NCBI GenBank assembly: GCA_025930955.1
Contig: JAICNY010000005.1
Location: 1-38,105, forward strand
Direction: 5' to 3'
DNA from: Thermoleophilia bacterium
GTDB taxonomy: Bacteria > Actinomycetota > Thermoleophilia > Gaiellales > Gaiellaceae
DNA length: 38,105 nucleotides
Shown one piece after another: positions 1 through 8,260 of the stretch (position 1 is the stretch's first letter; every line of letters starts with the position of its first letter). The notes under the pieces are model-generated. The model was not told the origin of the DNA, made no database searches, and saw nothing but the letters and a program-made list of their open reading frames with translations. The translations under genes were made by a program, and so were the position numbers.

Positions 1-16
1 AGCCGCCAAGCAAAAA

Positions 17-37
17 CCCCGCCTGAGCGGGGCTTTT
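17..37. terminator. intrinsic terminator downstream of tRNA-Gln
   Basis: A six-pair GC stem (17-22 with 27-32) around a four-base loop is flanked by an A-run at 12-16 and a T-run at 34-37. Read on the minus strand it lies just after the tRNA-Gln 3' end and finishes in five Ts. The plus-strand T-run means it could also stop a transcript entering from the left edge. Confidence 0.85.
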
Positions 38-43
38 CTGAGG

Positions 44-114
44 CTGCGGGGCTAGGACTCGAACCTAGACTACCTGATCCAGAGTCAGGCGTCCTACCAT
101 TAGACGACCCCGCA
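44..114 (-). tRNA. tRNA-Gln (anticodon CUG)
   Basis: Reading the minus strand from 114 gives a complete cloverleaf. The seven-pair acceptor stem is TGCGGGG/CCCCGCA. The D arm contains AATGGTA. The anticodon stem CCTGA/TCAGG encloses the loop CTCTGGA, whose anticodon is CTG. The T arm contains GGTTCGAGTCC. The discriminator base is G, usual for glutamine tRNA. CCA is not encoded, so it would be added after transcription. The terminator at 17-37 follows directly. Confidence 0.97.
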
Positions 115-160
115 CCGGGTGTCCATTGTAGCGGCGCCCGCGGTGCGTTTCGCCGGCCGG

Positions 161-1969
161 TCAGGCCGCGGCGCCGGTCGCCCAGTCGCCGTAGAGCGCG
201 AGGTAGCGCCCGCCACGGGCGAGGAGCTCCTCGTGCGTCCCCTGCTCGACGACCTCGCCGTTCTCGAGGACGACGATCAGGTCGGCGTTCCGGATCGTCG
301 AGAGCCGGTGGGCGATGATGAACGCCGTGCGGCCGCGGAGAAGCGTCCCGAGCGCAAGCTCGATCCGCCGCTCCGTTCCGATGTCGACGCTCGAGGTCGC
401 CTCGTCGAGGATGAGGATGCGCGGGTCGGCCAGGAGCGCCCGCGCGAAGGCGACGAGCTGGCGCTGGCCGAGCGAAAGGCGCGAGCCGCGCTCGTTCACC
501 TCGGTCTCGTAGCCGTTCTCGAGCTCGAGGACAAACTCGTGCGCACCCACGGCTCGGGCGGCGGCGGCGACCTCCTCGGGCGTCGCGTCGGGGCGGCCGA
601 AGAGGATGTTCTCGCGGACGGTGCCGGCGAAGAGGAAGCCCTCCTGCGGGACGATCCCGAGCTGGCGGCGGAGGCTCTCCTGCGTCACGTCGCGCAGGTC
701 GTGGCCGTCGATCGTGATCCGCCCCTCGATCGGGTCGTAGAAGCGGGCGAGGAGCTTGGCGATCGTCGACTTCCCGGCGCCGGTGTGGCCGACGAGCGCG
801 ACCGTCGTCCCGGCGGGGACGTCGAGGTCGAGGCCGTGCAGCACCTCGGGCCCGCGCCCGTACGCGAAGCGAACGCCGTCGAACGCGACGTGGCCCTCGG
901 CCGGCGGGAGCTCCTCCGCGGCGGGCGCGTCGAGCACCTCCGGCTCCTCGTCCAGGACGTCGATGATCTTGTCCAGCGCGGCCACGGCGGCGAGGAACGT
1001 GTTGTAGAGCTGCGAGAGCTGCTGCACGGGGTCGAAGAAGTTCGAGAGATAGGCGATGAACGCGAAGAGCGTCCCGATCTCCATGCTCCCGTCGAAGACG
1101 AGGTAGCCGCCGTAGCCGAGCACGACCGCGGTCGCCGCGGACGAGAGGAAGTCGACGAACGGGAAGTAGAGCCCGTTCAGGATCACCGTCTCGTGGTTCG
1201 CCGCCCGGTAGTCGTCGTTCACCTCGCGGAACTGCGCCGCGTTTCGCTCCTCCCGGCGGAACGAGTGGAGGACGCGCATCCCCGAGATGTCCTCCTGCAG
1301 CGCGGCCGTCACGGCGCCGAGCCGCTCGCGGACGCGGCGGTACGCGCGCGAGGAGCGGCGCCGGAAGACCGCCGTCGCGATCGACATGAGCGGGAAGACG
1401 ACGAGCGTCGCGAGCGCGAGGCGCCAGTCGAGGAAGAAGAGGATGATCGCCGAGCCGAAGAGCGTCAGCGAGTTCTGCACGAGGCTCGTCACCCCGTCCG
1501 TAACGAGCTGGTCGAGGGCCTCGACGTCGTTCGTGAGGCGCGAGATGACCGTGCCGGCGCGGTTGCGCTCGTAGTAGCCGAGCGAGAGCCGCTGGAGGTG
1601 GCGGAAGAGCCGCCGGCGCAGGTCGGTCAAGATCCGCTCGCCGACCCAGCCGGTCAGGTACGTCTGGGCCATGCTCGCGCCCCAGTTGAGGAGGCCGGCG
1701 GCGAGGAACGCGGCGACGATCCAGCCGAGGAGCGTGAGGTCTTCGCCGCGGATCCCGTCGTCGATCGCGAGCTTTGCGAGGTAGGGCGGGGCGAGCGCCG
1801 TCGCGGTCGCGGCCAGGAGGGCGACGATCGCGAGGATCGTCCGCCGCCGGTACGGCGCGGTCAGGCGGACGAGCACGCCGATGCGGCGCGCCGTCCGCGC
1901 CCAGCTCCAGTCGTCGACCTGCGCGCCGCGCGCCTGCGTGAGGTGCGAGCCCGGCTGGTGCATCCTCAT
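161..1969 (-). CDS. ABC exporter half-transporter, consensus-Walker B subunit
   Basis: This 602-residue protein has the usual exporter layout: a six-helix ABC type-1 membrane domain (about 40-330) and a nucleotide-binding domain (about 360-595). Walker A is GHTGAGKS at 394-401. Walker B is ILILDEATSS with the catalytic glutamate E523. The signature is LSLGQ (498-502), not LSGGQ. Its start ATG overlaps the upstream exporter's stop as ATGA, so the two are translationally coupled and probably form a heterodimer. The altered signature would face the partner's aspartate-bearing site, leaving this subunit's own Walker motifs to form the active site with the partner's LSGGQ. The likely role is export of lipids, drugs or peptides at the cytoplasmic membrane; the substrate cannot be read from sequence. 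A second in-frame ATG two codons in is a possible start. Confidence 0.93.
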   Translation of the reverse strand: MRMHQPGSHLTQARGAQVDDWSWARTARRIGVLVRLTAPYRRRTILAIVALLAATATALAPPYLAKLAIDDGIRGEDLTLLGWIVAAFLAAGLLNWGASMAQTYLTGWVGERILTDLRRRLFRHLQRLSLGYYERNRAGTVISRLTNDVEALDQLVTDGVTSLVQNSLTLFGSAIILFFLDWRLALATLVVFPLMSIATAVFRRRSSRAYRRVRERLGAVTAALQEDISGMRVLHSFRREERNAAQFREVNDDYRAANHETVILNGLYFPFVDFLSSAATAVVLGYGGYLVFDGSMEIGTLFAFIAYLSNFFDPVQQLSQLYNTFLAAVAALDKIIDVLDEEPEVLDAPAAEELPPAEGHVAFDGVRFAYGRGPEVLHGLDLDVPAGTTVALVGHTGAGKSTIAKLLARFYDPIEGRITIDGHDLRDVTQESLRRQLGIVPQEGFLFAGTVRENILFGRPDATPEEVAAAARAVGAHEFVLELENGYETEVNERGSRLSLGQRQLVAFARALLADPRILILDEATSSVDIGTERRIELALGTLLRGRTAFIIAHRLSTIRNADLIVVLENGEVVEQGTHEELLARGGRYLALYGDWATGAAA

Positions 1970-3771
1970 GCCGTCGCCTCCTCGCGCTCCGTCATCACGC
2001 GGGCCTCGACGAGGCCGTGCTCGACGATCTCGCGGTACACCGGGCTCGTCTCCGCGAGCTCCTCGGCCGGCCCGCGGACGGCGACGCGCCCGTGGTCGAG
2101 GACGACGATCTCGTCCGCGAGGGAGATGGTCGAGAGCCGGTGCGCGACGATGAGCGTCGTCCGGCCGCGCATCGCCTCGCGCAGGCCGAGCCGGATCTGC
2201 GCCTCGGTCGTCGCATCCACCGACGCAGTGGCGTCGTCGAGCACGAGCACGCGCGGGTCGACGAGGATCGCGCGGGCGATCGCGAGCCGCTGGCGCTGCC
2301 CGCCGGAGAGCGTGATGCCCCGCTCGCCGATCACGGTGTCGTAGCCCTCCGGGAGCGCGGAGACGAAGTCGTGCGCCTGCGCCATCCGAGCGGCGCGCTC
2401 GACCTCCTCGTCGGTCGCGCCCGGCACGCCGAAGGCGATGTTCTCGCGGACGGTCGTCGAGAAGAGGAACGGATCCTGCGAGACGATCGCGATCGCGCGG
2501 CGCAGGTCCTCGAGCCGAACGTCGCGCACGTCGGCCCCGTCGAGGAGCACCGCGCCCTCCTGCACGTCGTAGAAACGCGGGACGAGCGCGGTCAGCGTCG
2601 TCTTCCCGGAGCCCGTGTGCCCGATGAGCGCGACCGTCGAGCCCGGCTCGATCGCGACGTCGATCCCGTGCAGCACGGGCCGCTCGGGGTCGTAGCCGAA
2701 CGTCACGCCGTCGAAGACGAGCCGGCCGTCGCCGGGCGGGAGCGGCCGCGCGTCGGGCCGGTCGGCGATCTCCTCCGGCTCGTCGAGGATCTCGAAGATC
2801 CGCTCGCCGGACGCGACCGCGCGCTGCGCCGTCCCGATCCACATGCCGAGCATGCGCAGCGGCATGATCAGCATGAGGACGTAGATGTTGAACGCGATGA
2901 ACGCGCCGAGCTCGAGGTCGCCGTTCACGACGAGCCGCCCGCCGACGAGCAGGACGGCCGCCTGCGCGAGGAGCGGAAGGAACGACAGCACCGGCACGTA
3001 GAACGCCCGCTGGCGCGTCGCGTCGAGCGAACGCGTGAAGACCTCCTCGCTGCGCGCCGCGAACTTCCGCTCCTCTCGCTCCTCCTGCGCGAACGCCTTC
3101 ACGACGTTGACGCCGACGATGTTCTCCTCGGCGACGGTCGTCATGTCCGCCATCCGCTGCTGGACGTCCTTCAGGATCGGGTGCGACGCGCGCGAGTAGC
3201 GGTACGCGATCGCGACGAGGAGCGGCGTGATCGCGAACGGGATCAGCGCGAGCTGCCAGTTGTAGAAGAAGAGGATCGCGCTCGCCGCGACGACCGTGAG
3301 GATGTGCTGGCCGAAGAAGATGAGCCCGTAGCCGAGGAAGAACCGCACGCCCTGGAGATCGACGGTCGCTCGGGACATGAGCTGGCCCGTCTGGTGGCGG
3401 TCGTAGAAGCTCCACGAGAGGCGGAGGAGCCGCGAGTAGAGCGCGTTCCGGAGGTCGAACTCGACGCCGAGCGCCTGGCGGCCCGCGATCAAGCGCCGCC
3501 CGACGAGCATGAGCGCCTTCACGAGACCGGCGAGCGCGATGAGCCCCACGATGAGCTGGAGCAGCCGCTCGTCCTGGTCGGGGAGCGCGTTGTCGATCGC
3601 GTACCCGGTCAGCGCGGGGAGCGCGAGACCGGCCGCCTGCGAGCCGATCGCGAGCACGACCGACGCGACGAGCGACCACTTGTACGGGCGCAGGAACCCG
3701 AGCAGGCGCACGAAGGTGCGCCGGAACGGCGGGCTGGGCTGCGGATCGGTGTTAGCCAAGACTAAGTTCAA
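1966..3771 (-). CDS. ABC exporter half-transporter, degenerate-Walker B subunit
   Basis: This 601-residue exporter has a membrane domain (about 30-320) and a nucleotide-binding domain (about 348-590). Walker A is GHTGSGKT (384-391) and the signature is a canonical LSGGQ (488-492). Walker B is VLVLDDATAS, so the catalytic glutamate is replaced by D513. Paired with the downstream subunit this reproduces the asymmetric heterodimeric exporters such as TM287/288, with one active and one degenerate ATP site. I place the start at TTG 3771 because a TAGACT -10 box ends five bases before it and homology begins soon after. The frame is open to an ATG at 3867, but that 32-residue extension has low complexity and would run past the promoter. 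It is transcribed away from the dsbA-like gene. Confidence 0.9.
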   Translation of the reverse strand: MNLVLANTDPQPSPPFRRTFVRLLGFLRPYKWSLVASVVLAIGSQAAGLALPALTGYAIDNALPDQDERLLQLIVGLIALAGLVKALMLVGRRLIAGRQALGVEFDLRNALYSRLLRLSWSFYDRHQTGQLMSRATVDLQGVRFFLGYGLIFFGQHILTVVAASAILFFYNWQLALIPFAITPLLVAIAYRYSRASHPILKDVQQRMADMTTVAEENIVGVNVVKAFAQEEREERKFAARSEEVFTRSLDATRQRAFYVPVLSFLPLLAQAAVLLVGGRLVVNGDLELGAFIAFNIYVLMLIMPLRMLGMWIGTAQRAVASGERIFEILDEPEEIADRPDARPLPPGDGRLVFDGVTFGYDPERPVLHGIDVAIEPGSTVALIGHTGSGKTTLTALVPRFYDVQEGAVLLDGADVRDVRLEDLRRAIAIVSQDPFLFSTTVRENIAFGVPGATDEEVERAARMAQAHDFVSALPEGYDTVIGERGITLSGGQRQRLAIARAILVDPRVLVLDDATASVDATTEAQIRLGLREAMRGRTTLIVAHRLSTISLADEIVVLDHGRVAVRGPAEELAETSPVYREIVEHGLVEARVMTEREEATA

Positions 3772-3776
3772 CGACG

Positions 3777-3782
3777 AGTCTA
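3777..3782 (-). promoter_or_regulatory. -10 element for the ABC exporter pair
   Basis: On the minus strand TAGACT ends five bases before the TTG at 3771. There is no ribosome-binding sequence between them, so the transcript is probably leaderless. No convincing -35 hexamer is visible. Confidence 0.6.
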
Positions 3783-3880
3783 GCGGCGGTGTTCCGGCGC
3801 CCGGCCTTCCCGCTCGGGAGTTTCCCGCAAGCGCGACCGTGGCCGGTCCGGATGCGCGAGGCCGCACCGAACGCCGACAC

Positions 3881-3911
3881 TAAGGTCCCAGTCCAGGACG
3901 AGCCCAGGAGG
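3881..3911 (+). promoter_or_regulatory. -10 and ribosome-binding site for the dsbA-like gene
   Basis: TAAGGT at 3881-3886 is a plausible -10, giving a leader of roughly 28 bases. AGGAGG at 3906-3911 lies nine bases before ATG 3921. The ribosome-binding site selects this ATG over an in-frame ATG at 3789 that lacks one. This is one of few genes here with a conventional leader. Confidence 0.7.
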
Positions 3912-3920
3912 TACGACGCC

Positions 3921-4724
3921 ATGGCGAGACGGAGCCCTACCCGCGCGCGCGGCGGCAAGGTCGCCCCGACCCCGAAGCCGCCTCCCGTCGGGCAGAAGAA
4001 GGGCGGGACGGGCCTTCTCTCCTGGACGTGGGCCGCCGTCGGCCTCGCCGTCGTGCTCGCCGCCGGCCTCATCCTCGTGAGCGTGCTCACGGGCGACGAC
4101 GAGCCGACGACCTCCGAGATCACGCCGGCCGGGACCGTCGCGGGCGCGGGAGAGGTCGAGCAGCTTCTCAGCGGGATCCCGCAGGACGGGGTCGCGCTCG
4201 GCGACCCCGAGGCGCCCGTGACGCTGCTCGAGTTCGCGGACATGCAGTGCCCGTTCTGCCGCGAGTGGGCCTGGGACGCGTTTCCCACGCTCGTCGAGGA
4301 GTACGTGCGCGACGGACAGCTCCGGATCGAGTTCCGACCGATGGCGTTCATCGGCGAGGACTCCGGCCGCGGTGCCCGCGCGGCGCTCGCGGCGGGCGAG
4401 GAGGACCGCCTCTGGCACGTCGTCGAGCTTCTCTTCCGCGCGCAGGGCGCGGAGAACTCCGGCTGGGTCTCGGACGAGCTGCTCGAGGCGATCGGCTCGT
4501 CGGTCGACCGGCTCGACGGCGGCATGCTCGTGTCGGCGGCGGAAGGCGACGAGACGCTCGACGAGCGGATCGCCGAGTCGACCGCCGAGGCGGACGAGAA
4601 CGGGATCAACTCGACGCCGTCGTTCATGCTCGGCCGGACGGGCGGCGAGTTGCAGAAGATCGAGGTGAGCTCGCTCGGGCCGGAGGGGCTGCGGGAGCAG
4701 ATCGACGCGCTCCTTCGCCGGTGA
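3921..4724 (+). CDS. membrane-anchored DsbA-family thiol-disulfide oxidoreductase
   Basis: The 267-residue protein has a basic, proline-rich cytoplasmic tail (1-30), one transmembrane anchor (about 33-57), an acidic linker, and a thioredoxin-fold DsbA domain (about 90-265). The active site is CPFC at 110-113 and the cis-proline loop is STPS around 231-234, both typical of the family. It should oxidise or isomerise cysteines in exported proteins outside the membrane. Its stop codon overlaps the start of a VKOR gene (GTGA), and VKOR is the established partner that reoxidises DsbA in actinobacteria, which supports a disulfide-forming pair. The start is set by AGGAGG nine bases upstream. Confidence 0.92.
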   Translation: MARRSPTRARGGKVAPTPKPPPVGQKKGGTGLLSWTWAAVGLAVVLAAGLILVSVLTGDDEPTTSEITPAGTVAGAGEVEQLLSGIPQDGVALGDPEAPVTLLEFADMQCPFCREWAWDAFPTLVEEYVRDGQLRIEFRPMAFIGEDSGRGARAALAAGEEDRLWHVVELLFRAQGAENSGWVSDELLEAIGSSVDRLDGGMLVSAAEGDETLDERIAESTAEADENGINSTPSFMLGRTGGELQKIEVSSLGPEGLREQIDALLRR

Positions 4725-5131
4725 GCGAGACCGCCGCCCGTCGTGCGACCGTCGCGCTCGCGCTCGTCGGGGCGGCGGTCGCCGCCTACCTCACGATCAC
4801 CTGGGCGGCCGACGTCGCGCCCGTCTGCACGACGGGCGGGTGCTCCGAGGTGCAGAGCTCCGAGTACGCGGAGATCGTCGGGATCCCGGTCGCGGCCCTG
4901 GGGCTCGGCGCGTACCTCGCGATCCTCGCGACCGCGCTCCGCGGCGGTCCCGGGCCGGCGGCGATCGGTGCTGCGCTGGCGTTCGCGGGGCTGGCGTTCA
5001 GCCTGTACCTGCTCGTGATCCAGGCGTTCGTGATCGAGGCGTTCTGCCTCTGGTGCCTCGTGAGCGACGCGCTGATGCTCCTGCTCGCGGCGGTCGCGGC
5101 CTTCCGGCTGCGCGCCGCCTCGCCGGCCTAG
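4721..5131 (+). CDS. VKOR-family DsbA-reoxidising membrane protein
   Basis: This 136-residue integral membrane protein has about four transmembrane helices and the two cysteine pairs of bacterial vitamin K epoxide reductase homologues: C36/C41 in the periplasmic loop and C109/C112 (CLWC) in the last helix. It is expected to reoxidise the DsbA-like protein and pass electrons to a membrane quinone. The GTG start at 4721 overlaps the previous stop (GTGA). Its length is normal for a single-domain VKOR with no fused thioredoxin. Its TAG stop and the TAG of the convergent gene share the palindrome CTAG at 5128-5131. Confidence 0.92.
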   Translation: MSETAARRATVALALVGAAVAAYLTITWAADVAPVCTTGGCSEVQSSEYAEIVGIPVAALGLGAYLAILATALRGGPGPAAIGAALAFAGLAFSLYLLVIQAFVIEAFCLWCLVSDALMLLLAAVAAFRLRAASPA

Positions 5132-5676
5132 CGCTCTGGAGGGTCGAGGTACGCGCAGGAGCCGTCGGGCGTCTCGGCGACGTAGAGCGTGCCCATCTCG
5201 TCCGCGTCGACGACCGTCGAGCGGTCGATGCCAAGCTGCCGGTACTCGATTCGCACCGTGCTCGAGCCCAACCGCGAGCCGGCCTCCTCGACGGCGGCGG
5301 CGGTGCAGCCCGGCGCCTCCGCGCGCAGGAAGACGTCGCGGAACGTGCCGGGCTCGAGGTCGAACGGCGCAAACGGCTCGGCGGCCTCGATCGTCCCCGG
5401 AACGCCTGCGGGAACGACCAGGGTTTCGGTCGCGGGCGGCCCTTCGAGCGCTGAGATCCGCACCGTGAACCGCCCGTCGTTCGTCACGGGCCCGCCGATG
5501 TGCGGCCGCTCCCCGTTCGCCGGCGTGCAGCAGGCCCCGGTCGGCGCGAAGTCCGGCGGCCGGCCGCGGAGCACGGCGAACGCCGCCGCCACGAGGACGC
5601 CCGCGAGCACGACGAGCACCGAGAGGACGACCCAGAGGCGGCGCGAACGGCGGACCTGCGGCGGCTCGCTCGTCAC
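5128..5676 (-). CDS. hypothetical membrane-anchored extracytoplasmic protein
   Basis: I do not recognise this 182-residue protein. A basic N-terminus (QVRRSRR) leads into one transmembrane helix (about 13-36), followed by an exported domain with cysteines in GACCTPANG, near APGC and in GSCAY. These could form disulfides made by the neighbouring DsbA/VKOR pair, but that link is only positional. The start is taken as GTG 5676. It converges on VKOR with overlapping stop codons and is divergent from ftcD, about 64 bp away. Coding is supported by the coherent membrane topology and GC-rich third positions. Confidence 0.75.
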   Translation of the reverse strand: MTSEPPQVRRSRRLWVVLSVLVVLAGVLVAAAFAVLRGRPPDFAPTGACCTPANGERPHIGGPVTNDGRFTVRISALEGPPATETLVVPAGVPGTIEAAEPFAPFDLEPGTFRDVFLRAEAPGCTAAAVEEAGSRLGSSTVRIEYRQLGIDRSTVVDADEMGTLYVAETPDGSCAYLDPPER

Positions 5677-5728
5677 GGCCCTAGCCTGCGGCGCGGCCCC
5701 GAGCCTGTCAACGCGTCCAAAAGGGACG

Positions 5729-5734
5729 TATCCT
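5729..5734 (+). promoter_or_regulatory. -10 element for ftcD
   Basis: TATCCT ends exactly six bases before the GTG start at 5741, the spacing expected for a leaderless transcript. No Shine-Dalgarno sequence is present. Confidence 0.6.
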
Positions 5735-5740
5735 CGCGCG

Positions 5741-6628
5741 GTGGCGCTCCCGCTCGAGTCCGTCCCGAACGTCTCGGAGGGCCGTGATCCGCGCGCGCTC
5801 GAGGCGCTCCGCGAGGCGTTCTCGGCGCCCGCGCGGCTCCTTGACGTCCACGCCGACCCGGACCACCACCGCTCCGTCTACACGCTCGTCGGGCCGGACG
5901 ACGCGCTCGTCGAGACGCTCCTCGCGGGCGCCCGTCGGGCGGTCGAGGTCGTCGACCTGCGCAGGCACGAGGGCGTGCACCCGCGCATCGGCGCGCTCGA
6001 CGTCTGCCCGATCGTCCCGCTCCGACCGGAGGACGAGGAGCGCGCCCGCGCCGTCGGGCTCGCGCTCGCCGACCGGCTCGCCGGTGAGCTCGGGCTCCCG
6101 GTCTTCTTCTACGGGCGCCTGCGCGACGACGCCCGCGAGCCCGCCGAGCTGCGCCGGGGCGGGACGGAGGAGCTCGCCCGCCGGCTCGCGGCCGCGGAGA
6201 TCGTTCCCGACCGCGGGCCGGCCGAGCTCCACCCGACCGCCGGCGGCGTGATCCTCGGCGTGCGCCGGCCGCTCATCGCGTTCAACGTGAACCTCCGGAC
6301 GCGCGACGTCGAGGTCGCCCGCGCGGTCGCGCGCGTCGTCCGCGAGCGGGACGGGGGCTTCCCCGGGGTGCGGGCGCTCGGGCTCGATCTCCCGACCGCG
6401 GGGCTCGCCCAGGTGAGCATGAACGTCACCAACTGGGAGGCCGCCGCGCTGCACGAGATCGTCGCGCGGATCCGCGCCGAGGCTCATGCGCGCGGGGCGG
6501 AGGTCGCGGGCAGCGAGCTCGTCGGCCTCATGCCCGCAGGCGCCGCGGTGGCCGCCGCCGGCGCCGCGCTGGGCCTCGACGGCTTCGAGAGCTCGCGTGT
6601 GCTCGAGCTGCGCCTCCTGGAGGAGTGA
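5741..6628 (+). CDS. ftcD: glutamate formimidoyltransferase
   Basis: The 295-residue protein begins with the family hallmark ESVPNVSEGRD and contains DPDHHRSVYTLVG and HEGVHPRIGALDVCP, all characteristic of formiminotransferase. It moves the formimino group of N-formiminoglutamate to tetrahydrofolate, releasing glutamate, the last step of one histidine degradation route. It has the N- and C-terminal formiminotransferase subdomains but no cyclodeaminase domain, so 5-formimino-THF would need a separate enzyme. It lies immediately before hutH, hutU and hutI. The GTG start at 5741 follows a -10 box by six bases; the frame is open upstream, but that extension has no recognisable similarity. Confidence 0.94.
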   Translation: MALPLESVPNVSEGRDPRALEALREAFSAPARLLDVHADPDHHRSVYTLVGPDDALVETLLAGARRAVEVVDLRRHEGVHPRIGALDVCPIVPLRPEDEERARAVGLALADRLAGELGLPVFFYGRLRDDAREPAELRRGGTEELARRLAAAEIVPDRGPAELHPTAGGVILGVRRPLIAFNVNLRTRDVEVARAVARVVRERDGGFPGVRALGLDLPTAGLAQVSMNVTNWEAAALHEIVARIRAEAHARGAEVAGSELVGLMPAGAAVAAAGAALGLDGFESSRVLELRLLEE

Positions 6629-6699
6629 TGCACCGCCGAACGTGTCCCGGGCGGTCGAGGCCTGCGCCGGGCGGCGGGAGACGTCGCGGGACGCCGCTC

Positions 6700-6705
6700 T
6701 AGACT
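6700..6705 (+). promoter_or_regulatory. -10 element for hutH
   Basis: TAGACT ends seven bases before ATG 6713, so hutH probably starts its own near-leaderless transcript. The 84-bp gap after ftcD shows no clear operator. Confidence 0.6.
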
Positions 6706-6712
6706 TGGCCGC

Positions 6713-8260
6713 ATGTCCTCGACCCGCACGGTTTCCCTCACGGGAGGAGACCTCGCCGCCGAGGACGTCTGGGCCGTCGCGGTTGTCGGCGCCCCCGCGG
6801 AGCTGAGCGAGGCCGCGCGGGAGCAGATCCGGGCTGCGCGGCGGGTCGTCGAGGAGCACGTGAACCGCGCCGCCGGCGAGAGCACGTACGGAATCAACAC
6901 CGGCTTCGGCCGCTTCGTCGAGAAGACGATCCCGCCGGAGCTCGCGGGCGAGCTCCAGCTGCGGCTCCTGCGGTCGCACGCGTGCGGCGTGGGCGATCCG
7001 TATCCCGACGAGGTCGTCCGGGCCGCGATGCTCCTCCGCGCGAACGCGCTCGCGAAGGGGACGTCGGGAATCCGCCTCGAGACCGTCGAGCTGCTGATCG
7101 CGTGCCTGAACGCCGGTGTCGTCCCGCACGTGCCGAGCCGCGGGTCGGTGGGCGCATCCGGCGACCTGGCTCCGCTCGCGCACCTCGCGCTCCCGCTCGT
7201 CGGTGAGGGCGAGGCGACCGTCGACGGCGAGCGGCTCCCCGGCGCGGACGTGCTCGCGCGCGTCGGACTCGAGCCGGTGCGGCTCGGCGCGAAGGAGGGG
7301 CTCTCGCTCGTGAACGGGACTCAGTTCATGGGCGCGATCGGGGCGCTCGCCGCGGTCCGGTCCGCGCGGCTCGCCCGCGCCGCCGATGTCGCGTGCGCGC
7401 TGTCGCTCGAGGCGCTCCAGGGGTCGCGCGTCGCCTTCCGGCCGGAGATCCAGGAGCTGCGGCCCTTCCCCGGCCAGTCGGCGGCGGCTGCAAACGTTCT
7501 CCGGCTCGTCGAGGGGAGCGCGATCATCGAGGCGCACCGCTGGTGCGACAAGGTGCAGGACGCGTATTCGCTCCGCTGCGCGCCGCAGGTGCACGGCGCG
7601 TGCCGAGACCTGCTCGCGTACGCGGAGCGGACGATCGCGGTCGAGTTGAACGCCGCGACCGACAACCCGATCGTCCTCGTCGACGACGGCGAGCTCGTCT
7701 CGAACGGGAACTTCCACGGGCAGCCGCTCGCGTTCGCCCTCGACGCGACGGCGATGGCCGTGACCGAGCTCGCGTCGATCTCCGAGCGGCGGGTCGAGCG
7801 GCTGACGAACCCGTCCCTCTCCGGCGGCCTCCCCGCGTTCCTGACTCCGGACGGCGGCCTGAACAGCGGCTTCATGATCCCCCAGTACGTGGCGGCGTCA
7901 CTCGTCAGCGAGAACAAGGTGCTCGCGCATCCGGCGAGCGTCGACTCCATCCCGACGAGCGCCGGGCAGGAGGATCACGTGTCGATGGGGAACGCGGCCG
8001 CGCTCACGTGCTGGCAGGCGCTCGCGAACGCGGAGAGCGCGGTTGCGATCGAGTTGCTCGCGGCCGCGCAGGGGGTCGAGTTCCTCGCGCCGCTCGAGCC
8101 GGGGACCGGTACGCGGGCGGCGCGCGCGGCCGTGCGCGCGCTCTCGCCGGCGCTCGTCGAGGATCGCTCGCTCGCGCCCGACATCGCGCGCGTCGGGGCG
8201 GCGATCCGGTCGGGCGAGCTGGTCGCGCGCGTCGAGGACGCGGTCGGAGAGCTCGCGTGA
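6713..8260 (+). CDS. hutH: histidine ammonia-lyase
   Basis: At 515 residues this is a full-length aromatic amino acid lyase. The catalytic tyrosine segment YGINTGFG is at 59-66. The Ala-Ser-Gly triad that cyclises to the MIO electrophile is at 148-150, within [14 protein letters not shown]. Downstream, the [11 protein letters not shown]-type segment and the [11 protein letters not shown] motif are also present. It deaminates L-histidine to urocanate in the cytoplasm. Position beside urocanase, imidazolonepropionase and the formiminotransferase makes histidine the clear substrate rather than tyrosine or phenylalanine. Its TGA overlaps the hutU GTG (GTGA), so the two are coupled. Confidence 0.97.
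   Translation: MSSTRTVSLTGGDLAAEDVWAVAVVGAPAELSEAAREQIRAARRVVEEHVNRAAGESTYGINTGFGRFVEKTIPPELAGELQLRLLRSHACGVGDPYPDEVVRAAMLLRANALAKGTSGIRLETVELLIACLNAGVVPHVPSRGSVGASGDLAPLAHLALPLVGEGEATVDGERLPGADVLARVGLEPVRLGAKEGLSLVNGTQFMGAIGALAAVRSARLARAADVACALSLEALQGSRVAFRPEIQELRPFPGQSAAAANVLRLVEGSAIIEAHRWCDKVQDAYSLRCAPQVHGACRDLLAYAERTIAVELNAATDNPIVLVDDGELVSNGNFHGQPLAFALDATAMAVTELASISERRVERLTNPSLSGGLPAFLTPDGGLNSGFMIPQYVAASLVSENKVLAHPASVDSIPTSAGQEDHVSMGNAAALTCWQALANAESAVAIELLAAAQGVEFLAPLEPGTGTRAARAAVRALSPALVEDRSLAPDIARVGAAIRSGELVARVEDAVGELA

Noticed and set aside
119-2344. Very long plus-strand open frame opposite the ABC exporter genes
   Set aside because: It is antisense to two clear ABC proteins, is rich in R, E, D and V with no domain, and reflects the lack of stop codons in high-GC DNA. 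Similar antisense frames opposite hut, aspS, alaS and the AccB fusion were dropped for the same reason.
3772-3867. N-terminal extension of the first ABC exporter to ATG 3867
   Set aside because: The 32 added residues are low-complexity, and a -10 box lies inside them five bases before TTG 3771.
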